From assembly GCA_003024985.2 (NCBI GenBank), contig PXIH01S0037269.1: 11,981 bases of DNA; one strand, 5' to 3'. Every line of letters begins with the position of its first letter. The stretch's first letter is position 1. The notes under the pieces were generated by a model. The model was given only the letters and a program-made list of their open reading frames with translations, ran no database searches and had not been told where the DNA came from. This stretch comes from Euperipatoides rowelli. Lineage: Eukaryota > Onychophora > Udeonychophora > Euonychophora > Peripatopsidae. Shown here piece by piece: positions 1 to 7,674 of this stretch. A program made the translations under genes and the position numbers.

Positions 1-128
1 GCAGCCAGACAGTCAGGCAGCCAGACAGTCAGGCAGCCAGACAGTCAGGCAGCCAGACAGTCAGGCAGCCAGACAGTCAGGCAGCCAGACAGTCAAGCAG
101 CCAGGTAACCAGGCAGCTAGCCATCCAG
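1..128. repeat. 16-bp minisatellite made of CAGN tetramers
   Basis: Six near-identical copies of the 16-mer GCAGCCAGACAGTCAG occupy 1-96, followed by two degenerate units to about 128. Copy six differs at its last base. The unit is itself four CAG-N tetramers, with N being C, A, T and G in turn, so it is a higher-order repeat derived from a tetranucleotide. The array starts at the window edge and is probably longer. No coding role is suggested. Confidence 0.97.
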
Positions 129-300
129 CCAACCAGCCATCCATCCATCCCTCCCTCCACCCATCCCTCCATCTGACTATCAATCCATACATCCAATTAT
201 CCTTTCATCTATGCACAAAACTATCCATCCATCCATCTTTTTATCATCCACCCACACATCCATCTTCCAATCACCCACTCATCCTTTCATCCAACCATAT
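117..300. repeat. degenerate CCAT tetranucleotide tract
   Basis: Imperfect (CCAT)n with CCCT, CCAC and CAAC variants continues directly from the CAGN minisatellite. The tract decays gradually towards 300. An open frame of 78 codons across 211-447 starts in this low-complexity sequence and is not credible as a gene. Confidence 0.9.
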
Positions 301-918
301 ATACCAACTAAATGTTGTAAAAATAAACTATTCAGAAATTATATACAAGAAAGAATATCAATTTATGCACTGGAAATCAAATCACAGATCTTTGCCTTGC
401 CTGTGTACTGCACTAAAAATGCTTTGTTTACATCCTTGATATTGTAGAAAACTAGTGTTTACACAGCTTGTCAAGGTTATGATTAAATTGTGCTAGGTAA
501 CTATGAACAATGTTAAAAAGATAAACTTTTTGATTTCAAGAGAATAGTAGCAGAGCTGTAAGCAATATGAAGACTTGTACTTTTAGGTCAAATTGGTTTT
601 CTCTTGACAGACTAAAGAAACTATTAACCTAATGGAGTGATACTTTAGCTGACATTTCTAAACCTGGTATTGTTTTATCCTATGATTATACAACATTGCA
701 GAGAATACAGGTAAAACCTTAATGCAGACATTGATATTAAGCATATGATAAAATTTAAAAGCAATTCTGTATTCTCCCATACCCAAAATTATTTTAATTA
801 AAGGTTATTAAAGATAATAACCTTTGATTTGGTATATGTATCTCAAAAGGAATAATTAGTGTTACAGTGCTATACATTGATAACTTGCCTATAGATATTG
901 CACATGATGAAATCCCAA
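301..918. other. AT-rich intergenic stretch, no gene seen
   Basis: No open frame with protein-like composition, no RNA gene and no clear terminal repeat was found. It contains short A and T runs and a short local inverted repeat, ATAACCTTTAAT-like in reverse then forward orientation, around 795-823. Confidence 0.6.
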
Positions 919-952
919 TTATTATTATTATTATTATTATTGTTGTTGTTGT
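919..952. repeat. (ATT)n(GTT)n microsatellite at the copia insertion site
   Basis: About seven ATT units are followed by GTT units that run straight into the left end of the copia LTR. The 3' LTR starts TGTTGG, so the extra GTT units at 943-954 look like slippage expansion of the LTR's own TGTTG start. This makes the exact 5' boundary ambiguous between 941 and 953. Confidence 0.9.
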
Positions 953-1071
953 TGTTGACAGTCCAAGTCCTACTGACTGATTTGAACAAGGCTTGCTTGG
1001 CAAACAGCACACATGAAAGTCATGCTAGAATTCCAATGTATATAGTTGTCAAGAAGTTTTACAAGAAGACT
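941..1071 (+). repeat. truncated 5' LTR of the copia element
   Basis: From TGTTGACAGTCCAAGTCC to ACAAGAAGACT this matches 3318-3436 with about nine small differences, including two single-base indels. Similarity to the 3' LTR stops near 1071-1076. What follows is integrase coding sequence, not the remaining ~97 bp of LTR, so the right part of the LTR and all of the adjacent leader have been deleted. The divergence between LTRs suggests an old insertion, or decay since the deletion. Confidence 0.88.
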
Positions 1072-1078
1072 CAAGTCA

Positions 1079-1303
1079 ACCCCATACACAGCATACCATC
1101 ACCACAAACCAAATATAGCACACCTAAAAATATTCGGACAACAAGCGTATTGCCTAAACAAAAAAAACCACATAAAGGAAAATTAAGCTATCTCACACCC
1201 AAGTATATTTCTTGGATAATCAGATGAGACAAAGGCATATAGACTATGGTACACTGAACACAAAAAAACTAATCATAAGCAGGGATGCCAGATTCATGGA
1301 CAT
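1079..1303 (+). pseudogene. copia integrase C-terminal remnant
   Basis: The frame beginning at 1079 reads a TPYTAYHHHKPN-IAHLKIFG segment. This matches the conserved copia integrase region downstream of the catalytic core, where TPYE-type and KPNISHL-R-FG motifs occur. A shifted frame then gives SIFLG-stop-SDETKAYRLW, equivalent to the F-GYS---KAYRLW block, and another gives KKLIISRDARFMD, equivalent to the terminal SRDVRF-E motif. The zinc-binding HHCC and the DDE catalytic residues lie in the deleted part. There are at least two frameshifts and one stop (TAA in place of the Tyr of GYS). In life this enzyme inserts element cDNA into chromosomes; here it is dead. The identification rests on motif memory, not a database search. 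Confidence 0.85.
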
Positions 1304-1730
1304 GTGCTGCAATCCATAGCAACAGACAAGTCGACTGAACCAAATGATTTGCTAGTAATCAACTTAAACTCATAAATGAGCGATGAGCAAGAAAGGGGGG
1401 AATCCAACAACCAGACAGCTATCCTCAACTAATCTCACCTCCACTGTCACCAATCTCCCACAATGGTGAACAACCAGAAAATGAATCAGAATGGGAAACC
1501 ACAACTGACCCAGAAAATGAAACAATTCCTGCTCAACCCTCCTCCTTGCACAACAGAGCACAAGGGAGACCAAGGAAAACCAAAACAGGAAAACCTTGCA
1601 GACCAAGGAAAGGGTACATGGCAACATCAAGTGAACAAGAAGAAATGCCAAATGGACAAACAGAAACACCAGAAGAGCCAGGAGAACAAGAACCACCACC
1701 AGAAGAAACAAAACTGGCCAAAATTGAACT
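1304..1730 (+). pseudogene. copia integrase-RT linker, hydrophilic
   Basis: This is low-complexity, charged and Pro/Gln/Glu-rich coding-like sequence between the integrase tail and the reverse transcriptase. One frame reads through an acidic stretch, then RGRPRK and RPRK basic patches at about 1560-1620, then a PEEPGEQEPPPEE stretch at about 1669-1704. A basic patch followed by an acidic region before RT is typical of the poorly conserved linker in copia Pol. Several overlapping open frames on both strands here are composition artefacts of the purine-rich strand. Confidence 0.7.
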
Positions 1731-2790
1731 AGACTGCCCTACACCCACCGAAGCCCTACAAGAACCGGCAGCCGACAAATGGAGAGAGGCGATGCGAACA
1801 GAGCATGAAGCACTAGTAAGAAGCAACACCTGGGAACTCGTAGATCGTCTACCCAACACAAACATTGTTGGATGACACTGGATACTATAAATAAAACACA
1901 AAGCTGATGAACAGTCAACAAGTACAAAGCAAGGCTAGTTGCGAAAGGATACTCACAGAGACCTTACTTAAACTACAATGTAACTTTTGCACCAGTGACA
2001 AGACTAAGCTCCATTAGGACCACCTTAGCATATTGTGCCAAAAGTAACCTTCTTTTACACCAATTCAATTCACCATGGCTTACATAAACGGTGATCTTGA
2101 TCAAAACATCTACGTAAAACAAGCAGAACATTTCCAAGTTGAGTCGAATATCAACCAAGTTTTCCTACTTCACAAGTCACTTTACGGTTTAAAACAAGCT
2201 GGTAGACAGTAGTACCGAAGCTGGACAAAAGCTTGACATCACTAGGATTGAAACCCTTCAACTCAGACAAATGCATATATGCTAAAAGGGAAAACTAGGA
2301 AGAAATCATTATCATGGTCTTTGTAGATGACCTAATAGTTGCAACAAACAGTGACAGGCTGTACAACAAAATCAAGGCAGAATTGGAAAACAAATTCCAG
2401 ATGAAAGACCTNGGGAAACTCCACTATTGCCTAGGAATCCAATTTGATCAAGACATAAATACTTATGCAACAAAAATGTCACAGGAGAAATATGTCAGCA
2501 ACACATAAACTAAGTACAATATGGAGAATGCAAAGATGGCGAGCACACCTCTAAAAAAATGACTTAAACTGAGCAAAAATGAATACCTAGCCAACAAGGA
2601 AGGAACTTGAATACCTTACAGACAATTGATAGGCTCACTAATGTACCTAGCTGTAGCTCTAAGGCCAGATATCTGCCACCCGGTAAGCTACCTCAGCCGA
2701 TTCAATAATAACCCCACAAAAATGCATTGGGAAGCAGCAAAAATAATACTACATTACATAAAGGCAACATGCAACGTTGGACTAATCTTT
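1731..2790 (+). pseudogene. copia reverse transcriptase (RVT_2 type), broken
   Basis: Recognisable blocks in order are: EALQEP-ADKWREAM and NTWELVDRLP (1753-1860), YKARLVAKGYSQ (1920-1956), FAPVTRLSSIR (1989-2020), MAYINGDLDQNIYVKQ (2075-2122), LYGLKQAGRQ (2180-2209), and the catalytic FVDDLIVATNSD (2320-2355), a variant of the YVDD box with both aspartates present. KFQMKD-GKLHYCLGI (2389-2442) and YRQLIGSLMYLAVALRPDI (2617-2673) follow. The frame moves 1, 3, 2, 1. In-frame stops occur at 1873, 1888, 2210 (TAG where Trp is expected), 2296, 2506, 2560 and 2608. The single N at 2412 falls in a Leu codon third position. When intact, the enzyme copies element RNA into DNA inside virus-like particles. 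Confidence 0.92.
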
Positions 2791-3307
2791 CAGAAAACAG
2801 GCAGAAAATTAACCAGATATGTCAATGCAGACTGGGGATCCGAAAACACAGATCGGAAATCCTATACAGGATATGCCTTCACACTAGAAGGAGCACCCAT
2901 AAGCTGAGAATAAATAAAAAACACAGACAGCACTTTCCTCAACGGAGGTGAAGTACATGGCCTTGACCAAAGCCACGAAGGAAGCCACATACCTGAAGGG
3001 ACTCCTAAATGAACTGAGTGAAAATGCTGATGTGGGAAAACTGGTCACCATTTACAGTGACAACCAGGGAGCTGCAAAAATCACAAAGAACCCAATTTAT
3101 CACTCAAGGACAAAACACATCGAGATATGCCACCACTTTGTGAGAGAAGCCTATGCTGATGGCAAAATAGACATAAAGTGCGCAACCAGCAACCAAATGC
3201 CAGCTGACATGATGAGCAAAACACTTTCTCGTGTGCAACATGAAAATTGTTGCACAGCATTACGACTAGCAAAGCTCAGAACAGTAAACAACCAACCTTT
3301 ACATTGA
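2791..3307 (+). pseudogene. copia RNase H domain, broken
   Basis: The first half (frame of 2626-2907) carries YVNADWGSENTDRKSYTGYAF, matching the copia DADWAGD---RKSTSGY block. The first residue of the expected DAD is Asn (AAT at 2824-2826), so a catalytic Asp appears lost. Stops at 2905 and 2911 and a frameshift follow. The second half (2921-3304) carries TALSSTEVKYMALTKATKEA, SDNQGAAKI (from 3056), HSRTKHIEICHHFVRE and the C-terminal ADMMSKTL block. The conserved Glu (2945-2947) and Asp of SDNQ are present. The natural stop TGA at 3305-3307 overlaps the polypurine tract. The domain normally degrades the RNA template during reverse transcription. Confidence 0.9.
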
Positions 3308-3315
3308 AAGGGGAG
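3306..3315 (+). promoter_or_regulatory. polypurine tract of the copia element
   Basis: GAAAGGGGAG lies 2 bp before the TGTTGG start of the 3' LTR. This is the standard position for the primer of plus-strand DNA synthesis in LTR retrotransposons. It overlaps the last base pairs of the pol reading frame, which is common in compact elements. Confidence 0.8.
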
Positions 3316-3317
3316 TT

Positions 3318-3533
3318 TGTTGGCAGTCCAAGTCCTACTTGACTGATTTGAACAATGCTTGATTGGCAGACAGCACAATGCAAGTCATGCTAGAATTCCA
3401 CTGTATATAGTTGTCATGAAGTTTTACAAGAAGACTAAGTGGTCCTGTTAAGTATTAAATGTTATAGCTATAATGCAATCGTATGTTGGTGAAATAACTT
3501 CCTCTTGCTTTCAAACACTCTGCCAAACTAACA
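3318..3533 (+). repeat. 3' LTR of the copia element
   Basis: It begins TGTTGG after the polypurine tract. Its first ~119 bp match the 5' LTR remnant. The right end is placed at CTAACA (3528-3533), because this is the near-perfect inverted complement of TGTTGG and gives the canonical TG...CA ends. This makes a 216-bp LTR. The right end is inferred from termini only, since the 5' LTR is missing this part. Confidence 0.72.
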
Positions 3534-3616
3534 ATTATTCTTATTCTTATTCTTTTTATTTTTCTTATTCTTATTCTTTTTCTTCTTCTTCTGCTTATTA
3601 TTATTATTGTTATTGA
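3534..3616. repeat. ATT / TTATTC / TTC microsatellite
   Basis: ATTATTC and CTTATTC units grade into TTC, then (ATT)n ending near 3616. It is probably the right half of the microsatellite into which the copia element inserted, its left half being 919-940. Confidence 0.85.
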
Positions 3617-3723
3617 AAAAACATCTAAACTCATGAAGCTGCATTAAAACATTGTTTTAAATGACAAATATTAAAACATCAATAGTTAGTAAGATATGGT
3701 TATATAAATATGTTTATCTTCAG

Positions 3724-3985
3724 AGTAAGGGATATTTCTATGTTTNTATAACCAACAAGAAGAAGGTGGATGGAGATGAGAAAGAACTATTGGACTGTCG
3801 ATCTCTCTGTTATTAAATACAGCCAGAGACTGTACAAATTTTATGACCCCTGTCGCGCATACATAAAGAACAAGGTAAAAGAAATGTCATACAAAACTAT
3901 ATTTTCTATTCATAACTTATTCATCAAAGATATTCATAAAAATTATTCACCTATAAAAAAACTGAAATGGCATAAAAAATATTAA
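3724..3985 (+). other. possible exon or decayed coding remnant, unidentified
   Basis: A GC-richer island follows TTTATCTTCAG (a plausible splice acceptor ending at 3722-3723) and contains a donor-like AACAAG/GTAAAAG near 3870. One frame gives KGYFYV-ITNKKKVDGDEKE (about 3728-3790). A +1 frame gives NYWTVDLSVIKYSQRLYKFY and then DPCRAYIKNK (to about 3869). The two protein-like pieces are in different frames, so either the gene is frameshifted or one frame is chance. The downstream part to 3985 is AT-rich and Lys/Ile-rich. One N lies at 3746. I recognise no family. Confidence 0.25.
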
Positions 3986-3989
3986 ATAA

Positions 3990-4645
3990 TCATGTATTTA
4001 TTGTGACAGCATTTATGTATTTATCTGTACCTAAAAAAATACATAGTCAATGTACCTATTAATGGCAAGATTCACTCATGAAACAGTTTGTAGTGTATAA
4101 AACAAATTAATCATTTATTCACCAAAAATTGTTATGCATAGAACAAAAATATAAAAAAATATATATATTACTATGAGATCACTAATCTCATCCACAGTAA
4201 TAAGTCGGAAAATTTAACCAAAAAAAAAAAAAACATAAATAAGAAAAATACTGCACCCCTCTGATATCAATAAGACATAAATTTCCCCATAATAAAAATT
4301 TCTGTAGAAAATATGTATCTCTAAAAAAAAACATTTACTGATAACTCTCTTTCTTCCTTCAATGTGTTACTAATAGATTATTGTAAGTAATTCACTCGCC
4401 AACCACTTCAATACATCTTTTCAACCCTTCATAGTCAACATAATGAAAATCAATAATGTGAATTAACATCTTTAATATAATCAAACTTTCACAATAGTAA
4501 TATAAATAGCATTAAAAAATCAATCATTTTATATATAAAAAAAACAAATCACTATGGCCCTTTACTTTTGCTCTCTTTGTGTTGAAATAAAAAAAAAATA
4601 ACAAAACATACCTCTGTGTACTTTATATCAAAACCGTCCACTCAC
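3990..4645. other. AT-rich stretch, no gene seen
   Basis: Poly-A runs and ATTTA-rich sequence. The only structure noticed is a short perfect hairpin, TGAGAT-CACTA-ATCTCA, at about 4172-4188. No terminal repeats or coding signal. Confidence 0.55.
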
Positions 4646-4649
4646 TTAG

Positions 4650-4764
4650 TCCTCAAATGTCCGTTGTGATTACCTCGAGATTGGAATGCACAAACAGATA
4701 AATAATCCCACGATGGCCATGGCAAAGACTGAACAAACAGCCACGAAGGATGTCATTAACACAG
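4650..4764 (+). other. possible 5' coding exon with strong splice donor
   Basis: This island is clearly less AT-rich than its surroundings. The plus-strand frame is open from 4650 to 4764. It contains ATGs at 4686, 4713 and 4719, the last in a strong Kozak-like context (GCCATGG), and ends at CAG/GTAAGT (4762-4770), a perfect consensus donor. The predicted peptide from 4713 starts MAMAKTEQTATKDVINT. No family is recognised and no further exon was traced. The reverse strand of the same island also reads as a hydrophobic peptide (separate entry), so the coding strand is unresolved. Confidence 0.27.
4670..4756 (-). other. possible short hydrophobic ORF or exon, antisense reading
   Basis: On the minus strand an ATG at 4756-4754 opens a 28-codon frame whose middle, FAMAIVGLFICLCIPISR, is a convincing signal-peptide or membrane-helix sequence. 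The frame ends at TAA (4672-4670). The preceding GAG/GTAATC could be a splice donor, in which case this would be a first exon. A TTTGTTCAG acceptor-like site also lies inside it. Either this or the plus-strand reading may be chance. Confidence 0.2.
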
Positions 4765-4770
4765 GTAAGT

Positions 4771-6129
4771 AGATTGCAATTTTGAAGAAAAATAAGGTGT
4801 ATAAGAACTTTATTGAAAAATAAAAACAAGAGTGGACACTTCAAGTGATTTCCAAATAAAAAATATATTAAGAATATTCGTTTTACTTTATTTTAGAAAA
4901 ATATATTTAAAAAAAAAAAAAAGAAGTAAAATTCATGATTAGGATTGCAGATGATTAATAAGGAAAATTATTACAATACCATCATCTAAATATTGTAATC
5001 ACACAGTTTTTACATAACAATTTCAATCCCTTTAATAAATTCACAATGAAAGCAATGATATATTATTTTTTGTCAGCCATTTTGAAACCCTTGATATGAA
5101 TGACACGCATGAAATGAATGAGATTATCTAATGACGAATGGAAAGGTCAAGTTCATTTCATGTGTTTAATGACGTATGAAAAAGTATCGCATAATTTAAA
5201 TAATTCAAACAGATATTGACGAAAACGGCTATTGTAATTTTGTTTAGTTGAATGTTAAAACTTTCTTTTTTAAAAAAAAAAAACACCTACATTTTTAATT
5301 ATTGTATAGTCTCAGAATTATGTCATTTTGTTTTGAATATTTTCTCCATCTCTTTGATGTAATCATTTAAATGGTATCAAAATCCCTTAGCACCTCCTGC
5401 CAAGAATTTCCATTAGATAGCCTAAGCTTATACGTTTCAAATTGCTAAAATAAAACAAAAGATAAGATAGAATAAATCAGAACAATCAAATAACTCAATG
5501 TGAAGTATACTTTATGACTGAATCCATATTCTAACAGTGATTTGTTTAAATTTTTATTAATAGAATAAATATTGATATGTTGAATTTATTCTCCTCAGAC
5601 TTATAACTGCCATTTATTTTCAAATAACAATTAGATTTGGACTATTTTTCACTCAAAGAAACTAGGCTATACAATTTCGACTTCGGTTGAAACAAGATAT
5701 CCTATTTAGTCTGGTTAGTTACTTTAAAATTATATAATATTCTTCTTCTTATTCTTATTATTATTATTGCTATCTTCTAAGTAAATACAAATAGAAATGT
5801 GATCATTTAAGAATTTTAAAATAACTTACAAATAATACAAAAATGACGGACAACAACCGACCACAGTGACCCAGCGAGATTGTCCTAGTCCTACTCTAAT
5901 ATTTTTTTAGTAAAGAATATAGGCTTTAATTACGTGAGTCACTAAAAAAAAGACATGATTCATTAAGAAAAAAGGAAAAAATATAAAAAGCAAACACACA
6001 AAAACACAGAAAGAAAGGATACAAAGCTATTAAAAGCATCTTTATTATTGTTAGTACACAGATATAAACAATTTTTGTATTTATGTCATAGAGTTATAAT
6101 CTGCCATTAATGTTTCTGATCTTCAAATT
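4771..6129. other. AT-rich stretch, no gene seen
   Basis: No coding or RNA gene signal. It contains a hairpin with arms CATGAAATGAA (5108-5118) and TTCATTTCATG (5152-5162), two copies of TAATGACG near 5129 and 5167, a TTC/ATT microsatellite at about 5741-5769, and a small GC-richer patch at 5843-5890 with only a nine-codon ATG frame. Confidence 0.55.
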
Positions 6130-7072
6130 AATCACAGACTTTTCATATCTCACTTTTCAAATTGAAGGTGTCCAATTATAGGCCAATATCTATACTTCTG
6201 TACTTTTCTAAAATACTTGAATCTATAGTATTTAATCGATTGGTATTTTTCTTTGAATCATGGTGTTTTGGTTGACAATCAATTTGGTTTTCGCCATAGA
6301 TTATCTACAAGGGAGGCCACATTTAATCTAACAAACAATTTGTTAAAATTTTTATCCATGTGGAAACTCATCATTGGTATCTTTTGTGACTTATCAAAGG
6401 CCTTTGATTGTGTTGACCATGACATTTTGATAGCTAAACTAAACTATTATGAAATACGTGGGATTATGAGTGATTGGTTCTTATCTTATTTTAAACACCG
6501 TTTACAATGGGTTGATATTGCCACCAAAGTCAGTCATTTCTCAAAACCAAATATTGTAAAAAGTGGGGTTCCCCAAAGGTCAATCTTGGGTCTTCTGCTT
6601 TTTCTATTAAATGATCTCTCAATAAAGCTTGTTTGATGCTGGCCTAACATTATTTGCTAATGATTCCAGTGTTGTTATCAATGATAGTAATATTTTAAAC
6701 TTGCAAAACAATGCGAGTCTGGCCTTATCTCAAATGAATGAATGGTTTATGGCTAACAAATTGTTCCTAAATATATATAAAAAAACAAATTTTATTAATT
6801 TTCAAACTTCAACTAGAAAATCCACCTTGTCCAACAAATTTGAATTGCATGTTAATAATGGTACAAATATATATAAAAATTTTCGCTGGGACGTTCATAA
6901 TTGTTACCTTCATAATTGTTACCTAAATAAGAAACTTTCCTTTGCAATTTATGCTATAACACATATGGCAAATATATCAAATTTCAGAACAACAAAGCTA
7001 ATTTACTATTCATATTTTCATTCTCTACTGTCCTACTTGGAGTTGTGTTTTGGGATAGCTCTTCTCTCATAA
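6130..7072 (+). pseudogene. LINE ORF2 reverse transcriptase domain, frameshifted
   Basis: Three frames are needed. Frame 3 (6130-6272) reads SLFKLKVSNYRPISIL and ends at TGA 6273. Frame 1 (6253-6636) reads DNQFGFRHRLSTREA, then DLSKAFDCVDHDIL from 6388 with the first catalytic Asp intact, an IRG---DWF-SYF-HR block, and GVPQRSILGLLLFLLNDL. Frame 2 (6629-7072) reads the second catalytic box as FANDSS (6653-6664) in place of FADD, so a metal-binding Asp has become Asn (AAT). GVPQ-G is changed to GVPQ-R and the FL-YINDL loop is shortened. The downstream Q-N-W--ANKL-LN block and Y-Y--F-S-L-Y-- block are recognisable. A 15-bp in-frame tandem duplication lies at 6894-6923. The enzyme is certainly inactive. 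Confidence 0.9.
6894..6923 (+). repeat. 15-bp tandem duplication inside LINE ORF2
   Basis: TTCATAATTGTTACC occurs twice back to back (6894-6908, 6909-6923). Being 15 bp it keeps the frame and repeats five residues (HNCYL). It lies where the G--ID--L-W--HI block of LINE RT is expected. Confidence 0.9.
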
Positions 7073-7425
7073 GTAGACCCTTCTTATTGCAGTAGAGGGA
7101 TTTGAGAATCATGGCTAGGGTGAAATTATAAGCATAGTTGCTTGCCCCTCTTTAAGCAATTTGGAATTCTCCTTTTGCCATGCCTTTACATTTTTGAATT
7201 GGTAATTTTTGTTAGAAAGTATATTAACATTTTTTGTAAAAATGATCAGATATTATGAATAAAATTAGACAATCTAATTTTATTCATGTTGTACAACTTT
7301 GTTTATCTTTATATAAGAGAGGAGTTTACTATTCTGGTACTAGACTGAATAATATGCTTCCAAATCATATATTGACCTCTCTCTCTTTGTATTCTTTTAA
7401 GGAAATCTTAGGTCATTTCTATTGA
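7073..7425 (+). pseudogene. LINE ORF2 C-terminal region, heavily decayed
   Basis: After the stop at 7070-7072 the region still shows RDLRIMARVK (about 7092-7125), corresponding to the RAIR-I-G block after LINE RT. Several stops follow. An open tail then carries SNFIHVV and YKRGVYYSGTRLNNMLPNHI, ending SFKEILGHFY at TGA 7423-7425. This matches the NF--P----YK-G-YY-GTRLWN-LP and FK--LK pattern at the end of CR1/Jockey-type ORF2, so 7425 is probably the original stop. Confidence 0.78.
7255..7287. repeat. perfect 15-bp inverted repeat with 3-nt loop
   Basis: ATGAATAAAATTAGA (7255-7269) and its exact complement TCTAATTTTATTCAT (7273-7287) flank CAA. It sits in the decayed C-terminal coding part of the LINE, overlapping the NFIH codons, and is not followed by a T run on either strand that would make it a classical terminator. 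Confidence 0.93.
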
Positions 7426-7674
7426 ATCATTGTTTTTTATTCAATAGATGAATGAATTTTGTAATGCTGTGTGAGTTTTCATTATATAATATTGTATTTG
7501 TATATTTATGTAATGTGTATATATGTTGTATTTATGCTTATGTATGTATATATATATATATTTACAGTATATGTATTATTATTATTATCTTTTTTTCTCT
7601 CATATTTTAACAAATCTATATGTACAGGTATCTACCATTAATTTGTATATCAAACTAAACTAAATTAAATAAAT
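7426..7674 (+). other. LINE 3' region with TA-rich and TAAA-like tail
   Basis: AT-rich sequence after the ORF2 stop, with a (TA)n run at about 7549-7562, an ATT run at about 7575-7588, and an A-rich end CTAAACTAAATTAAATAAA. The tail form resembles the short microsatellite tails of non-LTR elements that lack a poly-A. The boundary is approximate. Confidence 0.55.

Larger units (their letters stand above)
941..3533 (+). mobile_element. decayed, internally deleted Ty1/copia LTR retrotransposon
   Basis: Two direct terminal repeats, sharing about 120 bp at roughly 92% identity by eye, flank a pol remnant. The domain order is integrase tail, reverse transcriptase, RNase H. Integrase upstream of reverse transcriptase is diagnostic of the copia superfamily. 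A purine-rich tract sits 2 bp before the 3' LTR. Gag, protease, the primer-binding site and most of integrase are missing, so the copy is about 2.6 kb instead of the usual 4-5 kb. Coding sequence carries at least nine in-frame stops and several frameshifts, so it cannot move on its own. The interior is visibly less AT-rich than its flanks. The element may be flanked by ATTAT (936-940 and 3534-3538), but the site is an ATT microsatellite, so this is weak. Confidence 0.93.
6130..7674 (+). mobile_element. 5'-truncated non-LTR retrotransposon (CR1/Jockey-like LINE)
   Basis: A decayed ORF2 begins inside the reverse transcriptase, continues through the RT C-terminal region, and is followed by an AT-rich 3' region ending in a TAAA-like run (CTAAACTAAATTAAATAAA, about 7656-7674). 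Lack of endonuclease and 5' sequence is typical of 5' truncation during target-primed reverse transcription. The motif wording (DLSKAFD-VDHDIL, GVPQ-SILG, GTRL-N-LP) points to the CR1/Jockey group and not RTE or L1; clade assignment is from memory. No target-site duplication was found. Confidence 0.88.

Noticed and set aside
1-112. CRISPR-like array
   Set aside because: Repeats are contiguous 16-mers without unique spacers, in a eukaryotic context.
211-447. 78-codon plus-strand open frame
   Set aside because: Starts in CCAT microsatellite; the His/Pro/Ser/Ile-rich peptide is repeat translation, then AT-rich noise.
794-1012. Minus-strand open frame similar to the one at 3151-3378
   Set aside because: The shared N-terminus (MCCLP-K-CSNQS) is simply the reverse translation of the two copia LTR copies; the poly-Ile part is the ATT microsatellite.
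1370-1927. Several overlapping minus-strand open frames rich in Leu, Val and Cys
   Set aside because: Mirror images of the purine-rich copia linker and RT coding strand.
3081-3378. Minus-strand frames across the RNase H region
   Set aside because: Shadows of the clearly recognisable RNase H on the plus strand.
5108-5162. Hairpin CATGAAATGAA / TTCATTTCATG as an element end
   Set aside because: Short arms in AT-rich DNA, no flanking duplication or further structure; likely chance.
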